Positions 9,227-19,336 are shown, counted from the stretch's first letter. The stretch is DNA of 62,415 nucleotides from Bacteroidetes bacterium GWE2_42_24 (GCA_001768515.1 MEOA01000034.1:1-62415); one strand, 5' to 3'. The notes: generated by a model from the sequence alone, not told the origin. Made by a program: numbers and translations.

Positions 9227-10321
9227 ATGAAAATGCAGTTTTCACTCATCCGCTTCTTCAGCGCTTTGTTCTTTACCGCCGTGCTCATAACCTCTTGCAG
9301 CAAAGACAATAACCCCGATAAACCTACCGTAGTAACTCCTGTTTATTCAGGAGGGGCTTTTATCTGTAATGAAGGGGCCTTCATGCAGGGAAATGCCACC
9401 CTCGACTTCTTCAGCTATACAACCACCGCCGTGGTGAGTAATGTGTTCCAATCCATCAATCAGCGCCCGATAGGCGATGTACTTCAGTCGATGAGTGTCA
9501 TTGGGGACTATGGCTACCTTGTCGTCAACAACTCCAACAAGATAGAGGTGGTGACAATGCAAGATATGAAAGAAGCAGGTGTCATCGAAGGTGTCACCGC
9601 GCCCCGTTATATCATCAAAGTTGCTGACAACAAGGCCTATGTGAGCCAATGGGGCGATGACGGCAAGATTCAGGTAGTAGATATGAAAACGCTTGAAGTG
9701 GTAAAGACCATCGAAACTGGATTGGGGCCTGAACAAATGATTATTTACAACGATCTGGTGTATGTAGCCAATGGTGGTGGTTGGGCAGCCGACAGTACCA
9801 TTACGGTAATCAACCCGACGAATGATGTAGTCGTGGGAACTATTAAGGTGGGCTACAACCCTAAGAGTTTTGCAGTCGATGCAGGGGGCTCGCTTTGGGT
9901 GCTCTGCTATGGTCATATAATCTACGATCCTGTCACCTGGGCTATTGCCTCCGAGATGCCTTCAGAACTTGTCAAACTTAGTGGAACCTCACTGGGTGTT
10001 GATGAGGAGAAGGTTATCGGGATATCGGCTCACCCAACCATGCTTGCTGCCAGTCCCGATGGAAATACTTTCTATTATGGCGGAGGTTTTGGATTTTCTG
10101 GAATCTATGCATGGGACAATCAGTCAGGATCGCTCCCAACTACACCAATCTCCGATAAGATGTTTTATGGTTTCGGAGTGAATCCTGATAACGGTGAAAT
10201 TTTAGGCCTTGAAGCTCCTTCTTTCACAGGCCCCGGAGTTTTGTACAGGTTCTCGCCCGATGGTACTCAATTGGGGCAATACCCGACGGGAATCGGCCCT
10301 AATTCGGTTGTTTTCTATTAA
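9227..10321 (+). CDS. BtuG-like surface lipoprotein, YncE/DUF5074 beta-propeller
   Basis: A 364-residue lipoprotein with lipobox LITSC (acylated Cys24), then acidic SKDN residues typical of lipoproteins exported to the Bacteroidetes surface. The rest is a YVTN/YncE-type beta-propeller: repeats such as IEVVTMQDMKEAGVIEG, IQVVDMKTLEVVKTIETG and ITVINPTNDVVVGTI are seen about every 45-50 residues. In Bacteroides, BtuG proteins of this kind bind cobalamin very tightly and cap BtuB. Position 21 bp after a riboswitch-controlled BtuB-like gene supports the same role here. The function is inferred from context and fold. Confidence 0.85.
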   Translation: MKMQFSLIRFFSALFFTAVLITSCSKDNNPDKPTVVTPVYSGGAFICNEGAFMQGNATLDFFSYTTTAVVSNVFQSINQRPIGDVLQSMSVIGDYGYLVVNNSNKIEVVTMQDMKEAGVIEGVTAPRYIIKVADNKAYVSQWGDDGKIQVVDMKTLEVVKTIETGLGPEQMIIYNDLVYVANGGGWAADSTITVINPTNDVVVGTIKVGYNPKSFAVDAGGSLWVLCYGHIIYDPVTWAIASEMPSELVKLSGTSLGVDEEKVIGISAHPTMLAASPDGNTFYYGGGFGFSGIYAWDNQSGSLPTTPISDKMFYGFGVNPDNGEILGLEAPSFTGPGVLYRFSPDGTQLGQYPTGIGPNSVVFY

Positions 10322-10335
10322 CCAAAACCTAAATG

Positions 10336-10370
10336 AAAAGACGCCGGAACTGCAAGTTCCGGCGTCTTTT
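10336..10370 (+). terminator. Rho-independent terminator after the B12 operon
   Basis: Perfect 16-bp stem (AAAAGACGCCGGAACT paired with AGTTCCGGCGTCTTTT) and a 3-nt GCA loop, 14 bp after the BtuG-like stop codon. Confidence 0.93.
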
Positions 10371-10894
10371 GTTATGTGAAGTTGGGACAGTATAAAGTAA
10401 TATCCGGAGTAACTCATGTAATTTGCTGCGATGTAAATGAAGGCATTGAAATAGATTTTTTTGGAAAGGTTCTGATTTAGTCTGTTCTGCCATCTTTATT
10501 GTACCGGGATTTGCCTTTTGATGGCGATCTAAAGTGATCCATTTTTTTTTTTTATTGCTTAAAATCTTGGTTTAAGGAGTTGAGCTTTCTGTATGATCAT
10601 TCTATCTATAACATCATGCTGATAGCCAAACATCTACAGAAAGCGAATCTGCACTTCTGTAAATCTGAGGAATCAGATTATGGTTTTATCAGGTATGGCA
10701 ATTAGCTTAACTGGTAAATTCCAGTTTGAATAAGCACGGAACAAAGACAAAAAACACACTGGCTAAATTTTTGTAAAGGGTATTGAATTAACGCTCTGTT
10801 GACTATTCAGGTCGTATGTTTCAAGCGTCTTCTGGGAGACATTGTATTCCAATGGTCAATAAATGAAGGGTTGCTTTCAGATACCTAAAGTATT
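10371..10894. other. Intergenic region, no gene recognised
   Basis: About 520 bp between the B12 terminator and the 3' end of nadD. It contains a 12-nt T-run near 10540 and several short open frames, none matching a known family. No hairpin of terminator quality was found for the nadD operon. Confidence 0.4.
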
Positions 10895-11482
10895 TTACCT
10901 GAACAAATTATTCTTATCAATGTATTCCCCCACTCCCCGAGGCATCATGTGGTCAAGATTTATTCCTTTCCTGATCCCTTCCCTAATGAGGCTTGCCGAG
11001 ATGGCCATTTGGGGCGGATATAACAGGGTGATATGCGGATGCATTGCAAATTCGCCACCATTAAAACCAGGACGGGCATATACATAAACCTGATACTGTC
11101 TGAGAATCTCTTCGGGATTCTTCCACCGGTGAAAGGCCATTAGATTATCACCCCCAACGATGAGGGCAAAATCACGGGCTGGATACTTCTCCTTTAATCG
11201 CGTGAGGGTGTCGATTGTATAGGAGGGTTTTGGCATCCGGAATTCGATGTCGGTTACCCTGAATCGCGGATCATCATGAAGTGCAATTCTGATCATCTCC
11301 AACCTGTCAATTTCGGGCGCAAGTGTGAGCGAATCCTTCAGTGGGTTGTGGGGTGAGACCACAAACCATACCTCCTTCATCGGTGTGAATGCGGCGAAGT
11401 AATTGGCCATTACCATGTGCCCGACATGTATTGGGTTAAACGACCCGAAAAACAATCCTGTGAGTCCTGTGATCTCAGCCAT
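10895..11482 (-). CDS. nadD: Nicotinate-nucleotide adenylyltransferase
   Basis: Makes nicotinic acid adenine dinucleotide from nicotinate mononucleotide and ATP, a cytosolic step of NAD synthesis. The 195-residue length is usual. The nucleotidyltransferase signature GSFNPIHVGH is at residues 13-22, followed by FVVSPHNPLK (substrate loop) and the C-terminal SASLIREGIRKG, the equivalent of the ISSTxIR motif. Its start overlaps the 3' end of tag by 8 bp, so the pair is probably co-transcribed. Confidence 0.95.
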   Translation of the reverse strand: MAEITGLTGLFFGSFNPIHVGHMVMANYFAAFTPMKEVWFVVSPHNPLKDSLTLAPEIDRLEMIRIALHDDPRFRVTDIEFRMPKPSYTIDTLTRLKEKYPARDFALIVGGDNLMAFHRWKNPEEILRQYQVYVYARPGFNGGEFAMHPHITLLYPPQMAISASLIREGIRKGINLDHMMPRGVGEYIDKNNLFR

Positions 11483-12056
11483 TGTCGTGGTTTTGATTAT
11501 CTGGATGTCGGTAGCATCCCCTCAGGTGATCGTTCACAATACCTGCCGCCTGAAGGAAGGCATACACGATGGTGGAACCAACGAAAGTGAAACCCCGTTT
11601 CTTCATATCCTTACTGATGGTGTCAGATAATTCGGTACGGGCAGGGATCTCCTTCATCGATGTAAAGTGGTTAATCACAACCTTCCCGTTGGTAAAGCCC
11701 CAGATGTAGTCATCAAAACTACCGAATTCCTCCCTGATTTTTATAAAGGCCTTTGCATTGGTTACCGTGCCGGTTATCTTGAGTCGGTTTCTGATGATCC
11801 CTTCATCCTGAATCAGCTCAGCGAGTTTTTTATCATTGTAGCAGGCAATCTTTTCGTAGTCGAATTGGTCGAGAGCCCGTCTGAAGTTCTCCCTTTTCTT
11901 CAGGATAGTCAGCCAACTCAACCCCGCCTGAAAGGCATCGAGGACAATAAATTCAAACCATCTATGGTCGTCGTGTAAGGGATTACCCCACTCGTGATCG
12001 TGGTATTCGTTCATCAGTGGATGGTTAAGTGTCCAGCCGCATCTTTCAGATATCAT
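11475..12056 (-). CDS. tag: DNA-3-methyladenine glycosylase I
   Basis: Base-excision repair enzyme that removes 3-methyladenine from alkylated DNA. The 193-residue protein has the Tag N-terminus (RCGWTLNHPLMNEYHDHEWG), FQAGLSWLTILKKRENFR, and the helical DEGIIRNRLKI region. The zinc ligands expected in Tag are present: Cys6 and His near residue 19 at the start, plus His and Cys in NDHLRGCYRHPD near the end. It lies upstream of nadD with an 8-bp overlap. Confidence 0.95.
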   Translation of the reverse strand: MISERCGWTLNHPLMNEYHDHEWGNPLHDDHRWFEFIVLDAFQAGLSWLTILKKRENFRRALDQFDYEKIACYNDKKLAELIQDEGIIRNRLKITGTVTNAKAFIKIREEFGSFDDYIWGFTNGKVVINHFTSMKEIPARTELSDTISKDMKKRGFTFVGSTIVYAFLQAAGIVNDHLRGCYRHPDNQNHDNG

Positions 12057-12162
12057 GGTATAATCAGATTGTTATTGTAGCTATTTATCAATCAGGCAGG
12101 GGAAATGGTTTCTTTCTTATTGTCAGGGGCTCTCTTGTAATGTAATTCCGGGTTTCAGGTTA

Positions 12163-13329
12163 CTATTCTATCATCTTGATGCCCCGGTAAAGGCAGGCAA
12201 GGCGGAGGATTTTACCATAAGAGCCTGGAACCATAACAAGGTGGTTGCCCAATGGTTGATTTCTCATCTGCAGCAGGGAAGCAGCGGGCAGTTCAATCTC
12301 CAGTTGTGTCCGGCAGGCTGATGGCAAATCGGGATAATCAAGAACGGTTCCTTCGGCGATAAAGGCTTTGTCGAGCGGACCAGAAAGTCTGAAGATGGTT
12401 ACCTCCTTCGCTTGAATACTTCCTTTGATGGCCAGTGAACAATCGGTTTCGTAATGTGAAGTAAGCGAAGGTTTTTCAATCATGTTGAACGGGACGGTAC
12501 AATGCGAAAGCAGCAGGGTTTTGGCGGTAATCCGGGTGGTGTTTGCCATCCATGGGACGTTTCCGGCAAAGGCTCCCAGCAGCAGCATCCCGGCCATTGA
12601 AGCCAGATCGCCTTCGCAGGCTGCTACGGCTCCTTCAGTGTTCAATTGTGCCAGTGCCAGGCAGGCTGTAACCTTCCTTTGCTGTACCAAGCTAAAGCAT
12701 TCTACTGCCATGGCGCAAAGTTTATGTCTGACCATGGTCTGTCGCAGCACAGCCAGCACCTGGGCCGCCTGATTCAGCCCTTGTATATTTTGTCCGTGAA
12801 AGCGTTCAATAAGGGCAGTATCAGGCAGCATACCGTTGTAGTCGGGCAGCGTGCTCCATGGAATTTCTTCCAGGGTTATCCCAAACTGACGGCGGAATCG
12901 TTCAGCAGGTACTGCAGATGCGACCAGCCAGTCGGATACACGTCCGATCAAGCCGGCTTTCTTACCATAGAACCCCTGCCACGTATTCACCATCTGTTGC
13001 CAATGGTTGAGCAGACCGGTTTCGAATGCATCCTGACAATCAGAAAGCATGGCAAAACGTCCATGACTAACCATCCATGCCATCACTTCGGTGGCTGCAG
13101 CATAAGCATTGTTGCCGCGGATGCTGAGCAACAGCACTGGCCGCTCTGGCTGAATCATCTCCAAGGCCTGCCTCTCTGAACCACCACTCATGAAGAGAAT
13201 GATATCGGGTTGCTGATCGGTCATCACAAAAGTGTTAACGGGCAACCATTGTTGCATATATTGTTCAGCTTCGTGTCCGGTATCCGCGTCGGCACCCTTA
13301 TTGGCAGTCCATGCGATATTGAGATGCAT
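12163..13329 (-). CDS. L-fucose/L-arabinose isomerase-like protein
   Basis: A 388-residue protein resembling the FucI/AraA-like superfamily (COG2407 type). The family core is in its second half: AMAVECFSLVQQRKVT, then LNTEGAVAACEGDLASMAGM. The Glu, the Asp and a later His (LLLSHCTVP) could be the manganese ligands of an aldose-ketose isomerase. It is much shorter than E. coli FucI (about 590 residues), so the true substrate is unknown. The ATG at 13329 is preferred to a TTG six codons upstream. It stands alone; no other sugar-catabolic gene adjoins it. Confidence 0.72.
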   Translation of the reverse strand: MHLNIAWTANKGADADTGHEAEQYMQQWLPVNTFVMTDQQPDIILFMSGGSERQALEMIQPERPVLLLSIRGNNAYAAATEVMAWMVSHGRFAMLSDCQDAFETGLLNHWQQMVNTWQGFYGKKAGLIGRVSDWLVASAVPAERFRRQFGITLEEIPWSTLPDYNGMLPDTALIERFHGQNIQGLNQAAQVLAVLRQTMVRHKLCAMAVECFSLVQQRKVTACLALAQLNTEGAVAACEGDLASMAGMLLLGAFAGNVPWMANTTRITAKTLLLSHCTVPFNMIEKPSLTSHYETDCSLAIKGSIQAKEVTIFRLSGPLDKAFIAEGTVLDYPDLPSACRTQLEIELPAASLLQMRNQPLGNHLVMVPGSYGKILRLACLYRGIKMIE

Positions 13330-13588
13330 TGTCAGAGTTTTGTGCAAAAATACCGGAAATTTATTACAACGTCAACCCGCTTTTTTTTATTCCTGATTAC
13401 TTGTTCCTGCTGAACACCCATATACAACCATGATGGCTTAACCTTTCTGTCTGACCGGCTCTTCTGTTATCGAATCTGCAATCTGGCGGTAACCTTCTCT
13501 GCTGTGGCGATTTTTTTGGGAAGTCAGGTTTGCCGCGGAGATGTACTTCTGCTTTGATTTTGGTTGTAAGTTATAGCCAGAAACCAAA
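13330..13588. other. Intergenic spacer
   Basis: About 260 bp between the isomerase-like gene start and the terminator at 13589. Probably contains the minus-strand promoter of the isomerase-like gene, but no convincing TAnnTTTG box was found. Confidence 0.35.
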
Positions 13589-13630
13589 CCGGCCCCTGTA
13601 TCGCCAAATAAATGGTCATACAGGGGCCGG
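13589..13630 (-). terminator. Terminator after the sortilin-type gene
   Basis: Inverted repeat with 13-bp arms (CCGGCCCCTGTAT and ATACAGGGGCCGG) and a 16-nt loop, about 20 bp beyond the stop codon. The downstream tract on the minus strand is only moderately T-rich (GTTTGGTTT). Confidence 0.75.
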
Positions 13631-13651
13631 AACTATAAGCTGTATGTCGGT

Positions 13652-16600
13652 TTAGTTCTTCAGTTCAGGGAAGCGGCCGGGTGTATAGGGAGCACCCAAC
13701 TGTTCAAGCTCCGATTCTATGGCCTGCAGATCTACATTCCAAAGCGACTTCAATCTGTCGTATACAGGATTGAATTCTTTAAGGATGATATCATAGTCGT
13801 TTACCATGATCCGGGTTGGTGCCGAAGTGCTGTTCCAGTGACCCCAGACAAGGTTCCCCAGGCGCGAAGAGATGCTTGGAGGCTGGTTCTCGTTACGTCG
13901 GGCCAGCGATTCATTACCATTGAAAGCAACGAGTATCTGCCTGCAGTCCTCTTCGATTGATTTAGCTTTTCGGTCGAGGGTGAAGGATGCCCCTGGAGTA
14001 GCGGCAATTGCAGTTCTGATAGCCTTGATTCGTTTGTCAAGATCACCGGCCAATTGCTCAGCACCCATGACCACACGACCCAACGCAGCCACCTTATGCT
14101 GGAAGGCTGCCAGCGATTGCCTGTCAGAAGCGGGCAGGGTGGTGTTATCCAGAGTGAGTATCCTGAACTTTTCAGGTCCGGCAAGTTGATCGAGTTTCCC
14201 ATCAGCGAAGAGCGACAGGGTTACCTGATAGTTACCGGGAGCCACTGACATACCACCACCGCCTGTGGCAAAGGGCTCGCCTGCTTCGGTGATGGGGTAT
14301 ATGCCGGGGTAACGCATATCCCAATTGATTTTTGCCAGCCCTTTCTGTGCGGCTGTTTTCAGAGTTCGGACTATGGTTCCTGCTTCATCGGTGATGGTGA
14401 ACAGCAGGTACGCTTGTTCCTGAAGATCTTCTGCCTGGAGCTGTTCCATGGTAGGATAGGTGATATCTTTCTTCTGTTTTTCTGCCTCTTGTTCAGTCTC
14501 TTTGCGGATTTCTTTCAGTGTTTTGGGAGCCTCTTTCAACCAGTAGTAAAAGGTGGCTGCAATAGGGGGGTTTGGTGCTCCGAAATAGGTGTCACCCTGA
14601 CCATACTTACCCCCGGTTTGTTTGAAATAGAGGGCATCGGTCACAGGGAACAGGCGGGCTTTCTCATTGTTCAGCGCAGGGGTAATGTTGCGCAATGCTG
14701 AATAATTGTCGAGGATGTAAAATCCACGACCAAAGGTGGCGATCACCAGATCGTTTTCGCGCTTTTGAATCTCCATATCCATCACGGCTGTGGTAGGTAA
14801 TCCGTTGCTGAATTTTATCCAGTTGGCTCCGTTATCGGTCGAAATATATACGCCAAATTCAGTTCCTGCAAATAGCAGCCCAGCTTTTATATGGTCTTCC
14901 GCAAGACAATAAACCGTGCCGCGTTCGGGGAGTCCTTTCACTATCGGTTTCCATGTCTTTCCCTTGTCACTACTCCGCAGAATCATCGGCATCAGGTTGT
15001 TTTGCTTACGGCCGTCAAATGCGGCGTAAACAACTGCTTCGTCGTGTTGCGAAGCCAGCAGGAACGAAACATAGGTCTTGTCGGGAACACCGGGAAAGGT
15101 CTCGTAACGGGTCCATGCAGCGCCATCATCTTCGGTTACCTGAATCAGTCCGTCGTCCGTTCCCACATATAACAGGCCTGCCTTCAGCGGACTTTCATGC
15201 AGTGCCACAATATTACCATAATATGAGGTACTGGCATTCTTTGCCACCGCTTCAGGCGATTGTATTTTGCCAAACACCGGCAGTTTGTTGCGGTCAAGTT
15301 GCCTGGTGAGGTCAGGGCTGATTATAGTCCAGCTATCTCCGCGGTCATCAGTGTAAAATAGCTTGTTGGCAGCATGGTAGAGTCGGTGAGGATGATGCGC
15401 ACTTACAATCAGTGGCGAGTTCCAGTTCCACCGGTAGGCTTCACCAGACGGAGGCTGAGGCTGTACGCTGATCGATTCTCCACTGCGCCGATCATAACGT
15501 ACCAGATCGCCATGCTGCGCCTGAGCAAATATAAGGTTGGGATCCAGTGGATCAACCTGTGTCTCAAAACCGTCGCCTCCCTGTGTTACAAACCAGTCGT
15601 CATTCTTTATTCCATCTGATGAAATCGTCCTCGATGGGCCTCCCATCGAATTGTTGTCCTGCGTTCCACCATACACATAATAGAAGGGGAAGGAGTTGTC
15701 AAGCGACACCCGGTATAATTGGGTGATGGGAAGATTTTCGTTAAAATCCCAATGAAGACCATCGTCATAGCTCTCATAAATACCTCCGTCACCCCCGATG
15801 AGGAGGTGGTTCGTGTTTTTTGGGTCAATCCAGAGGGCATGATCATCTACATGACGGTCGCGATAATTCAGATTTTGCCAGGTTGCGCCGCCATCGTCCG
15901 ATCGTTTGGCGTATGAGTCCATGCTATATATCTTATTGGCGTCTGTCGGATCGCAGAAGAGTCTGTTATAATACTGTGGACTTCCGGCTACGTGGTTGCT
16001 CATTTTTTTCCATGAGGCCCCTCTGTCGGTGGAACGAAATGTTCCACCCTCTTCACCGGAGGCTTCGATGATGGTATACTCCATGTCGGGATTCACCGGA
16101 CTGATGGCCAGTCCTATGCGTCCAACCTCGCCTGAAGGGAGTCCTTTAGTTAATTTGGACCATGTCTTCCCACCATCGACTGATTTGTGGATGGCAGATT
16201 CGGGCCCTCCGTCGATCAGCGTAAATACATGACGTCTGCGCTGATAGGAGGCTGCATATAATACATCTGGGTTGCGCGGGTCGAGTACGATGTCGCTGAC
16301 ACCGGTGTTTTCGCTAATGTTGAGCACCTTGTTCCATGACTTCCCGCCATCAGTAGTCTTGTAAAGGCCGCGTTCTCCTCCCTGTCCCCAAAGAGGACCC
16401 TGAGCAGCTACAAAAACAGTATTACCATCGCGAGGGTCAATTACAAGACGACCGATATGTTCGGTGTTTTTAAGCCCCATATTTTTGAACGATTTGCCCC
16501 GGTCGTCGGAACGGTAAACACCATCACCGTACCCTATGGCACGCTGGCTATTGTATTCCCCTGTTGCCACCCAGATGACGTTGTGGTTGGTGGGATCAAT

Positions 16601-16936
16601 CTCTACATCGGCGATACTCCAGGCTCCATAATTGTCAAAAACCGGATTCCATGTCGTTCCTGCATTCTCTGTTTTCCAGACATTACCGGCTGCCACCGCT
16701 ACGTAATACTCTGCAGGGTTGCATGGATTCACCGCAAAGTCGGCTATCCGTCCGCCTGTATAGGCCGGGCCTATACTCCGAAAGGAAAATGGTTGAAAGA
16801 ATGAAGGATTCAGGGTGTCGGGCTTTGCATCACCTTTCTCCGTGCCGGCCGTTGCTCCGTTCAGGGGGAGCAACATGTTGAGCAGTATGGCGGTACCTGA
16901 TGCGAACTGCTGTAGTCGTGTTGTAAAATGAATCAT
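13652..16936 (-). CDS. Secreted sortilin/VPS10-type beta-propeller protein (BNR repeats)
   Basis: About 1094 residues from ATG 16936; in-frame ATGs further upstream would place a long basic stretch before the signal peptide. After the hydrophobic leader (FASGTAILLNMLLPL) come many BNR/Asp-box repeats, for example KTENAGTTW, RSDDRGKSF, KTTDGGKSW, KSVDGGKTW, RSTDRGASW, RSDDGGATW, RSSDKGKTW and STDNGANW. They form one or two beta-propellers like those of VPS10/sortilin and of exo-xyloglucanase-type proteins. The last 300 residues are a helical or beta-sandwich C-terminal region. Catalytic activity cannot be assigned. No T9SS sorting domain is visible. Confidence 0.85.
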   Translation of the reverse strand: MIHFTTRLQQFASGTAILLNMLLPLNGATAGTEKGDAKPDTLNPSFFQPFSFRSIGPAYTGGRIADFAVNPCNPAEYYVAVAAGNVWKTENAGTTWNPVFDNYGAWSIADVEIDPTNHNVIWVATGEYNSQRAIGYGDGVYRSDDRGKSFKNMGLKNTEHIGRLVIDPRDGNTVFVAAQGPLWGQGGERGLYKTTDGGKSWNKVLNISENTGVSDIVLDPRNPDVLYAASYQRRRHVFTLIDGGPESAIHKSVDGGKTWSKLTKGLPSGEVGRIGLAISPVNPDMEYTIIEASGEEGGTFRSTDRGASWKKMSNHVAGSPQYYNRLFCDPTDANKIYSMDSYAKRSDDGGATWQNLNYRDRHVDDHALWIDPKNTNHLLIGGDGGIYESYDDGLHWDFNENLPITQLYRVSLDNSFPFYYVYGGTQDNNSMGGPSRTISSDGIKNDDWFVTQGGDGFETQVDPLDPNLIFAQAQHGDLVRYDRRSGESISVQPQPPSGEAYRWNWNSPLIVSAHHPHRLYHAANKLFYTDDRGDSWTIISPDLTRQLDRNKLPVFGKIQSPEAVAKNASTSYYGNIVALHESPLKAGLLYVGTDDGLIQVTEDDGAAWTRYETFPGVPDKTYVSFLLASQHDEAVVYAAFDGRKQNNLMPMILRSSDKGKTWKPIVKGLPERGTVYCLAEDHIKAGLLFAGTEFGVYISTDNGANWIKFSNGLPTTAVMDMEIQKRENDLVIATFGRGFYILDNYSALRNITPALNNEKARLFPVTDALYFKQTGGKYGQGDTYFGAPNPPIAATFYYWLKEAPKTLKEIRKETEQEAEKQKKDITYPTMEQLQAEDLQEQAYLLFTITDEAGTIVRTLKTAAQKGLAKINWDMRYPGIYPITEAGEPFATGGGGMSVAPGNYQVTLSLFADGKLDQLAGPEKFRILTLDNTTLPASDRQSLAAFQHKVAALGRVVMGAEQLAGDLDKRIKAIRTAIAATPGASFTLDRKAKSIEEDCRQILVAFNGNESLARRNENQPPSISSRLGNLVWGHWNSTSAPTRIMVNDYDIILKEFNPVYDRLKSLWNVDLQAIESELEQLGAPYTPGRFPELKN

Positions 16937-17190
16937 AGTTTTTGTTTGGTTATAACAAATCTCAGTTTGGGCGGCGAAAGGTATGGAATTAAATGAAATT
17001 GCACTTGGTTTTTGACTGTGGATCATTGCCGGGCGTCCACCTATGGAGCCTCTGCATCTGCTGTGTCGTTTGGCCTTTATGCCGATGTCATTCACCCAAT
17101 AACTATTCTTTTAGCACGCTATTAAAACTTATATTGTAATGATTTCTCGTTGAATAGACGGCATTGATCTTCCTACAGCCAATCCATGAA

Positions 17191-19200
17191 TTATTGATGC
17201 TTAATCGGGATGCCTGAAGGGATGGGCAGGATGGTAATCAGCACAGGGTCGGTGCTGACGGCACCTGACCAGTCGATTGAACAGGTTACCCTGGCAAGCC
17301 TGCGAAACCATGTGGTGACCTGTAACGAACCTGGATTATAATCGGGGGCATCGGAGGCAGGGATATCGGTATAAGGACCAGAACCTGCCGTAACCGATTG
17401 CTGCCATTTGTATTCAATTGTTCCGCTTTCTCCTGAAGGGGGTGTAATACCCAGGAGCGCGAAAGGGGTAAGGCCGGGGCAACCTGACTGGTCAGTACCG
17501 ATGGTTCCACCGTCGGTGGGGTCGGTGCAGGGAATGTTGCTCCAGACAATTGTTGATTGATTGGAAGAGATGTTTGAAACCTCGGCTGTAACAAAGTGGG
17601 TACCCGGTATCGTACCGGTTTGGGTATAACAGTACTCGGCATCACCCTGCGCGTTGGTGAAGGCGCTGGAGGTGAAGGTGGTCAGTCCTGTAAAATTGAA
17701 GTCAACTCTGATGTCGGATACTGGTTCATTGTTGGTGTTCTCAACATGTGCTGTGAGGCATACAATGGTTGTATTTAGTATTCCTGTTGCACTCGGCGGG
17801 CTTAGTGTTACATTGTTGACTGTGGCAACTGGCGACAGTGAACAGCCTCCCGGATAGCCGTATGAATTGACATTGGTCCAACCATAGACGAAGACCCCGA
17901 AGGGGAAGTTACCCGAATATACATGTGTTCCCTGAGTAACTGTACGCTGCGCCCCGTAATAGCCTGTGGTGCCTACTGCCAGAAAAGCTGAAGAAGGTAT
18001 GAGTATGCCGTCTTCATAAATGGTATTAATAGCATAATCCGGGGCTACAAGATTGACATGATGGGATGTAAAACCAGCTACACTGCCTATGGTGTATTGC
18101 AGCAAGAATTGTTCACGGGGAGGAATGAGCATCATAAAAGGATCGCCGGTAAGGTTGCCCGAACACGATGTCCCCTTGGCATACTGCGCAACAAGGACTG
18201 GTTTGTTTGTCGTGATTGAGTTCAATCCTGCCAGGCTCACCTCGTGAAAATCGCCCGCATTAATGGTGGCTGCAGGAGTCCCGTTGATCGAGACTGTGGT
18301 GGCATTTTGATCGGCCATTATGCGGAAGATGTCGCCTGAAGCATCGCGCCCTTCCAAAGGTACGGTAATGAAATTTCTGCCCCACGACGACAACGGCATC
18401 ATTTGTTCTACAATGTGGTCGCCATATAGACATCCCTGGGGAATGTTGACTATTTTTACCGATCCATATACAGCGACAGGTTGCGTGGATTCGACAGTTG
18501 AACCTGTCAGGTCGTTTCCAATCGCTGATTCCTCTAGATAATATGTCTGGCCCTGATTAAGGGTCACAGTGGAAGTGCTGCCGGTCTGGTGATTAAAAAG
18601 TGTCACCACAGTGCCATTATAAGGGGCGACAATGCTCAGGGCTGAACCTCCATTACTGAGTGTCGTTTTGTAGGTAAGTATCCTGTAACTGGTCCCCAGA
18701 GATTCGGTCTGGAAAGCTGCATAAGCATCGGTAGTGCCCCCGGCAAAATTTAAACAATATATCGAAACGGGTTGTACGGTCGTGATGTGGATTCCTTTAT
18801 TTTCCACACCTGATGTCATCTGGACGCCAACCGGAATAGCCATTTCGGTAAGAATGCCCGGAAATACATTAAATGATTGATTCACCCCGGGAAAGGAAGA
18901 AGTGACCTGACCGGTTGTATTCGCTGAGGATGAAACGAAAATTTTAAGGCTGGAGGCTCCGCTGTTAGGCGGAATGGCGATCCAGAAATCGGTGCCTACA
19001 TTGGTGTTGTTTTGTGCCGTGATTTCATGCGATTTTAATATCATTACCATCAGACTGAGCATAATGATTGCCCTATGGAAAAGAGATGAGGCTTTCTGCG
19101 AAGATGAAGTAACTTTAGGTGAAAATGAGCCACAAGATTGCCAGATAACAGCATCGGGAATGGAGGCCAGGTTATTGTCGGGTTGATAATGTTGAGTCAT
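17191..19200 (-). CDS. Secreted IgGFc-binding-domain protein with an Ig-like (Big_1) domain
   Basis: A 669-residue exported protein. The hydrophobic leader is at about residues 44-60 (AIIMLSLMVMIL), after an unusually long N-terminus, so the true start may be further in. The N-terminal half resembles the IgGFc_binding domain: GTDFWIAIPPNSG, then VENKGIHITTVQPVSIYCLN and the AQYAKGTSC region. It is followed by an invasin-type Ig-like domain (LNTTIVCLTAHVENTNNEPVSDI) with DAEYCYTQTG. The end (VLITILPIPSG) resembles the start of a T9SS protein's PKD-like repeat but lacks a sorting tail, so the gene may be truncated at its 3' end. Confidence 0.78.
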   Translation of the reverse strand: MTQHYQPDNNLASIPDAVIWQSCGSFSPKVTSSSQKASSLFHRAIIMLSLMVMILKSHEITAQNNTNVGTDFWIAIPPNSGASSLKIFVSSSANTTGQVTSSFPGVNQSFNVFPGILTEMAIPVGVQMTSGVENKGIHITTVQPVSIYCLNFAGGTTDAYAAFQTESLGTSYRILTYKTTLSNGGSALSIVAPYNGTVVTLFNHQTGSTSTVTLNQGQTYYLEESAIGNDLTGSTVESTQPVAVYGSVKIVNIPQGCLYGDHIVEQMMPLSSWGRNFITVPLEGRDASGDIFRIMADQNATTVSINGTPAATINAGDFHEVSLAGLNSITTNKPVLVAQYAKGTSCSGNLTGDPFMMLIPPREQFLLQYTIGSVAGFTSHHVNLVAPDYAINTIYEDGILIPSSAFLAVGTTGYYGAQRTVTQGTHVYSGNFPFGVFVYGWTNVNSYGYPGGCSLSPVATVNNVTLSPPSATGILNTTIVCLTAHVENTNNEPVSDIRVDFNFTGLTTFTSSAFTNAQGDAEYCYTQTGTIPGTHFVTAEVSNISSNQSTIVWSNIPCTDPTDGGTIGTDQSGCPGLTPFALLGITPPSGESGTIEYKWQQSVTAGSGPYTDIPASDAPDYNPGSLQVTTWFRRLARVTCSIDWSGAVSTDPVLITILPIPSGIPIKHQ

Positions 19201-19336
19201 AGAGGCAATAGGGAGGAAGAGGTCTGCAAAAATAACTTTATTTCGGCTGGAGCGGTGATTTTAACTGAAAAAGAAACGTATATGTTGTTGTTGAGATGTT
19301 TATCAGCATGTGCGTTTAATTTTCTGGTTGAAACCT

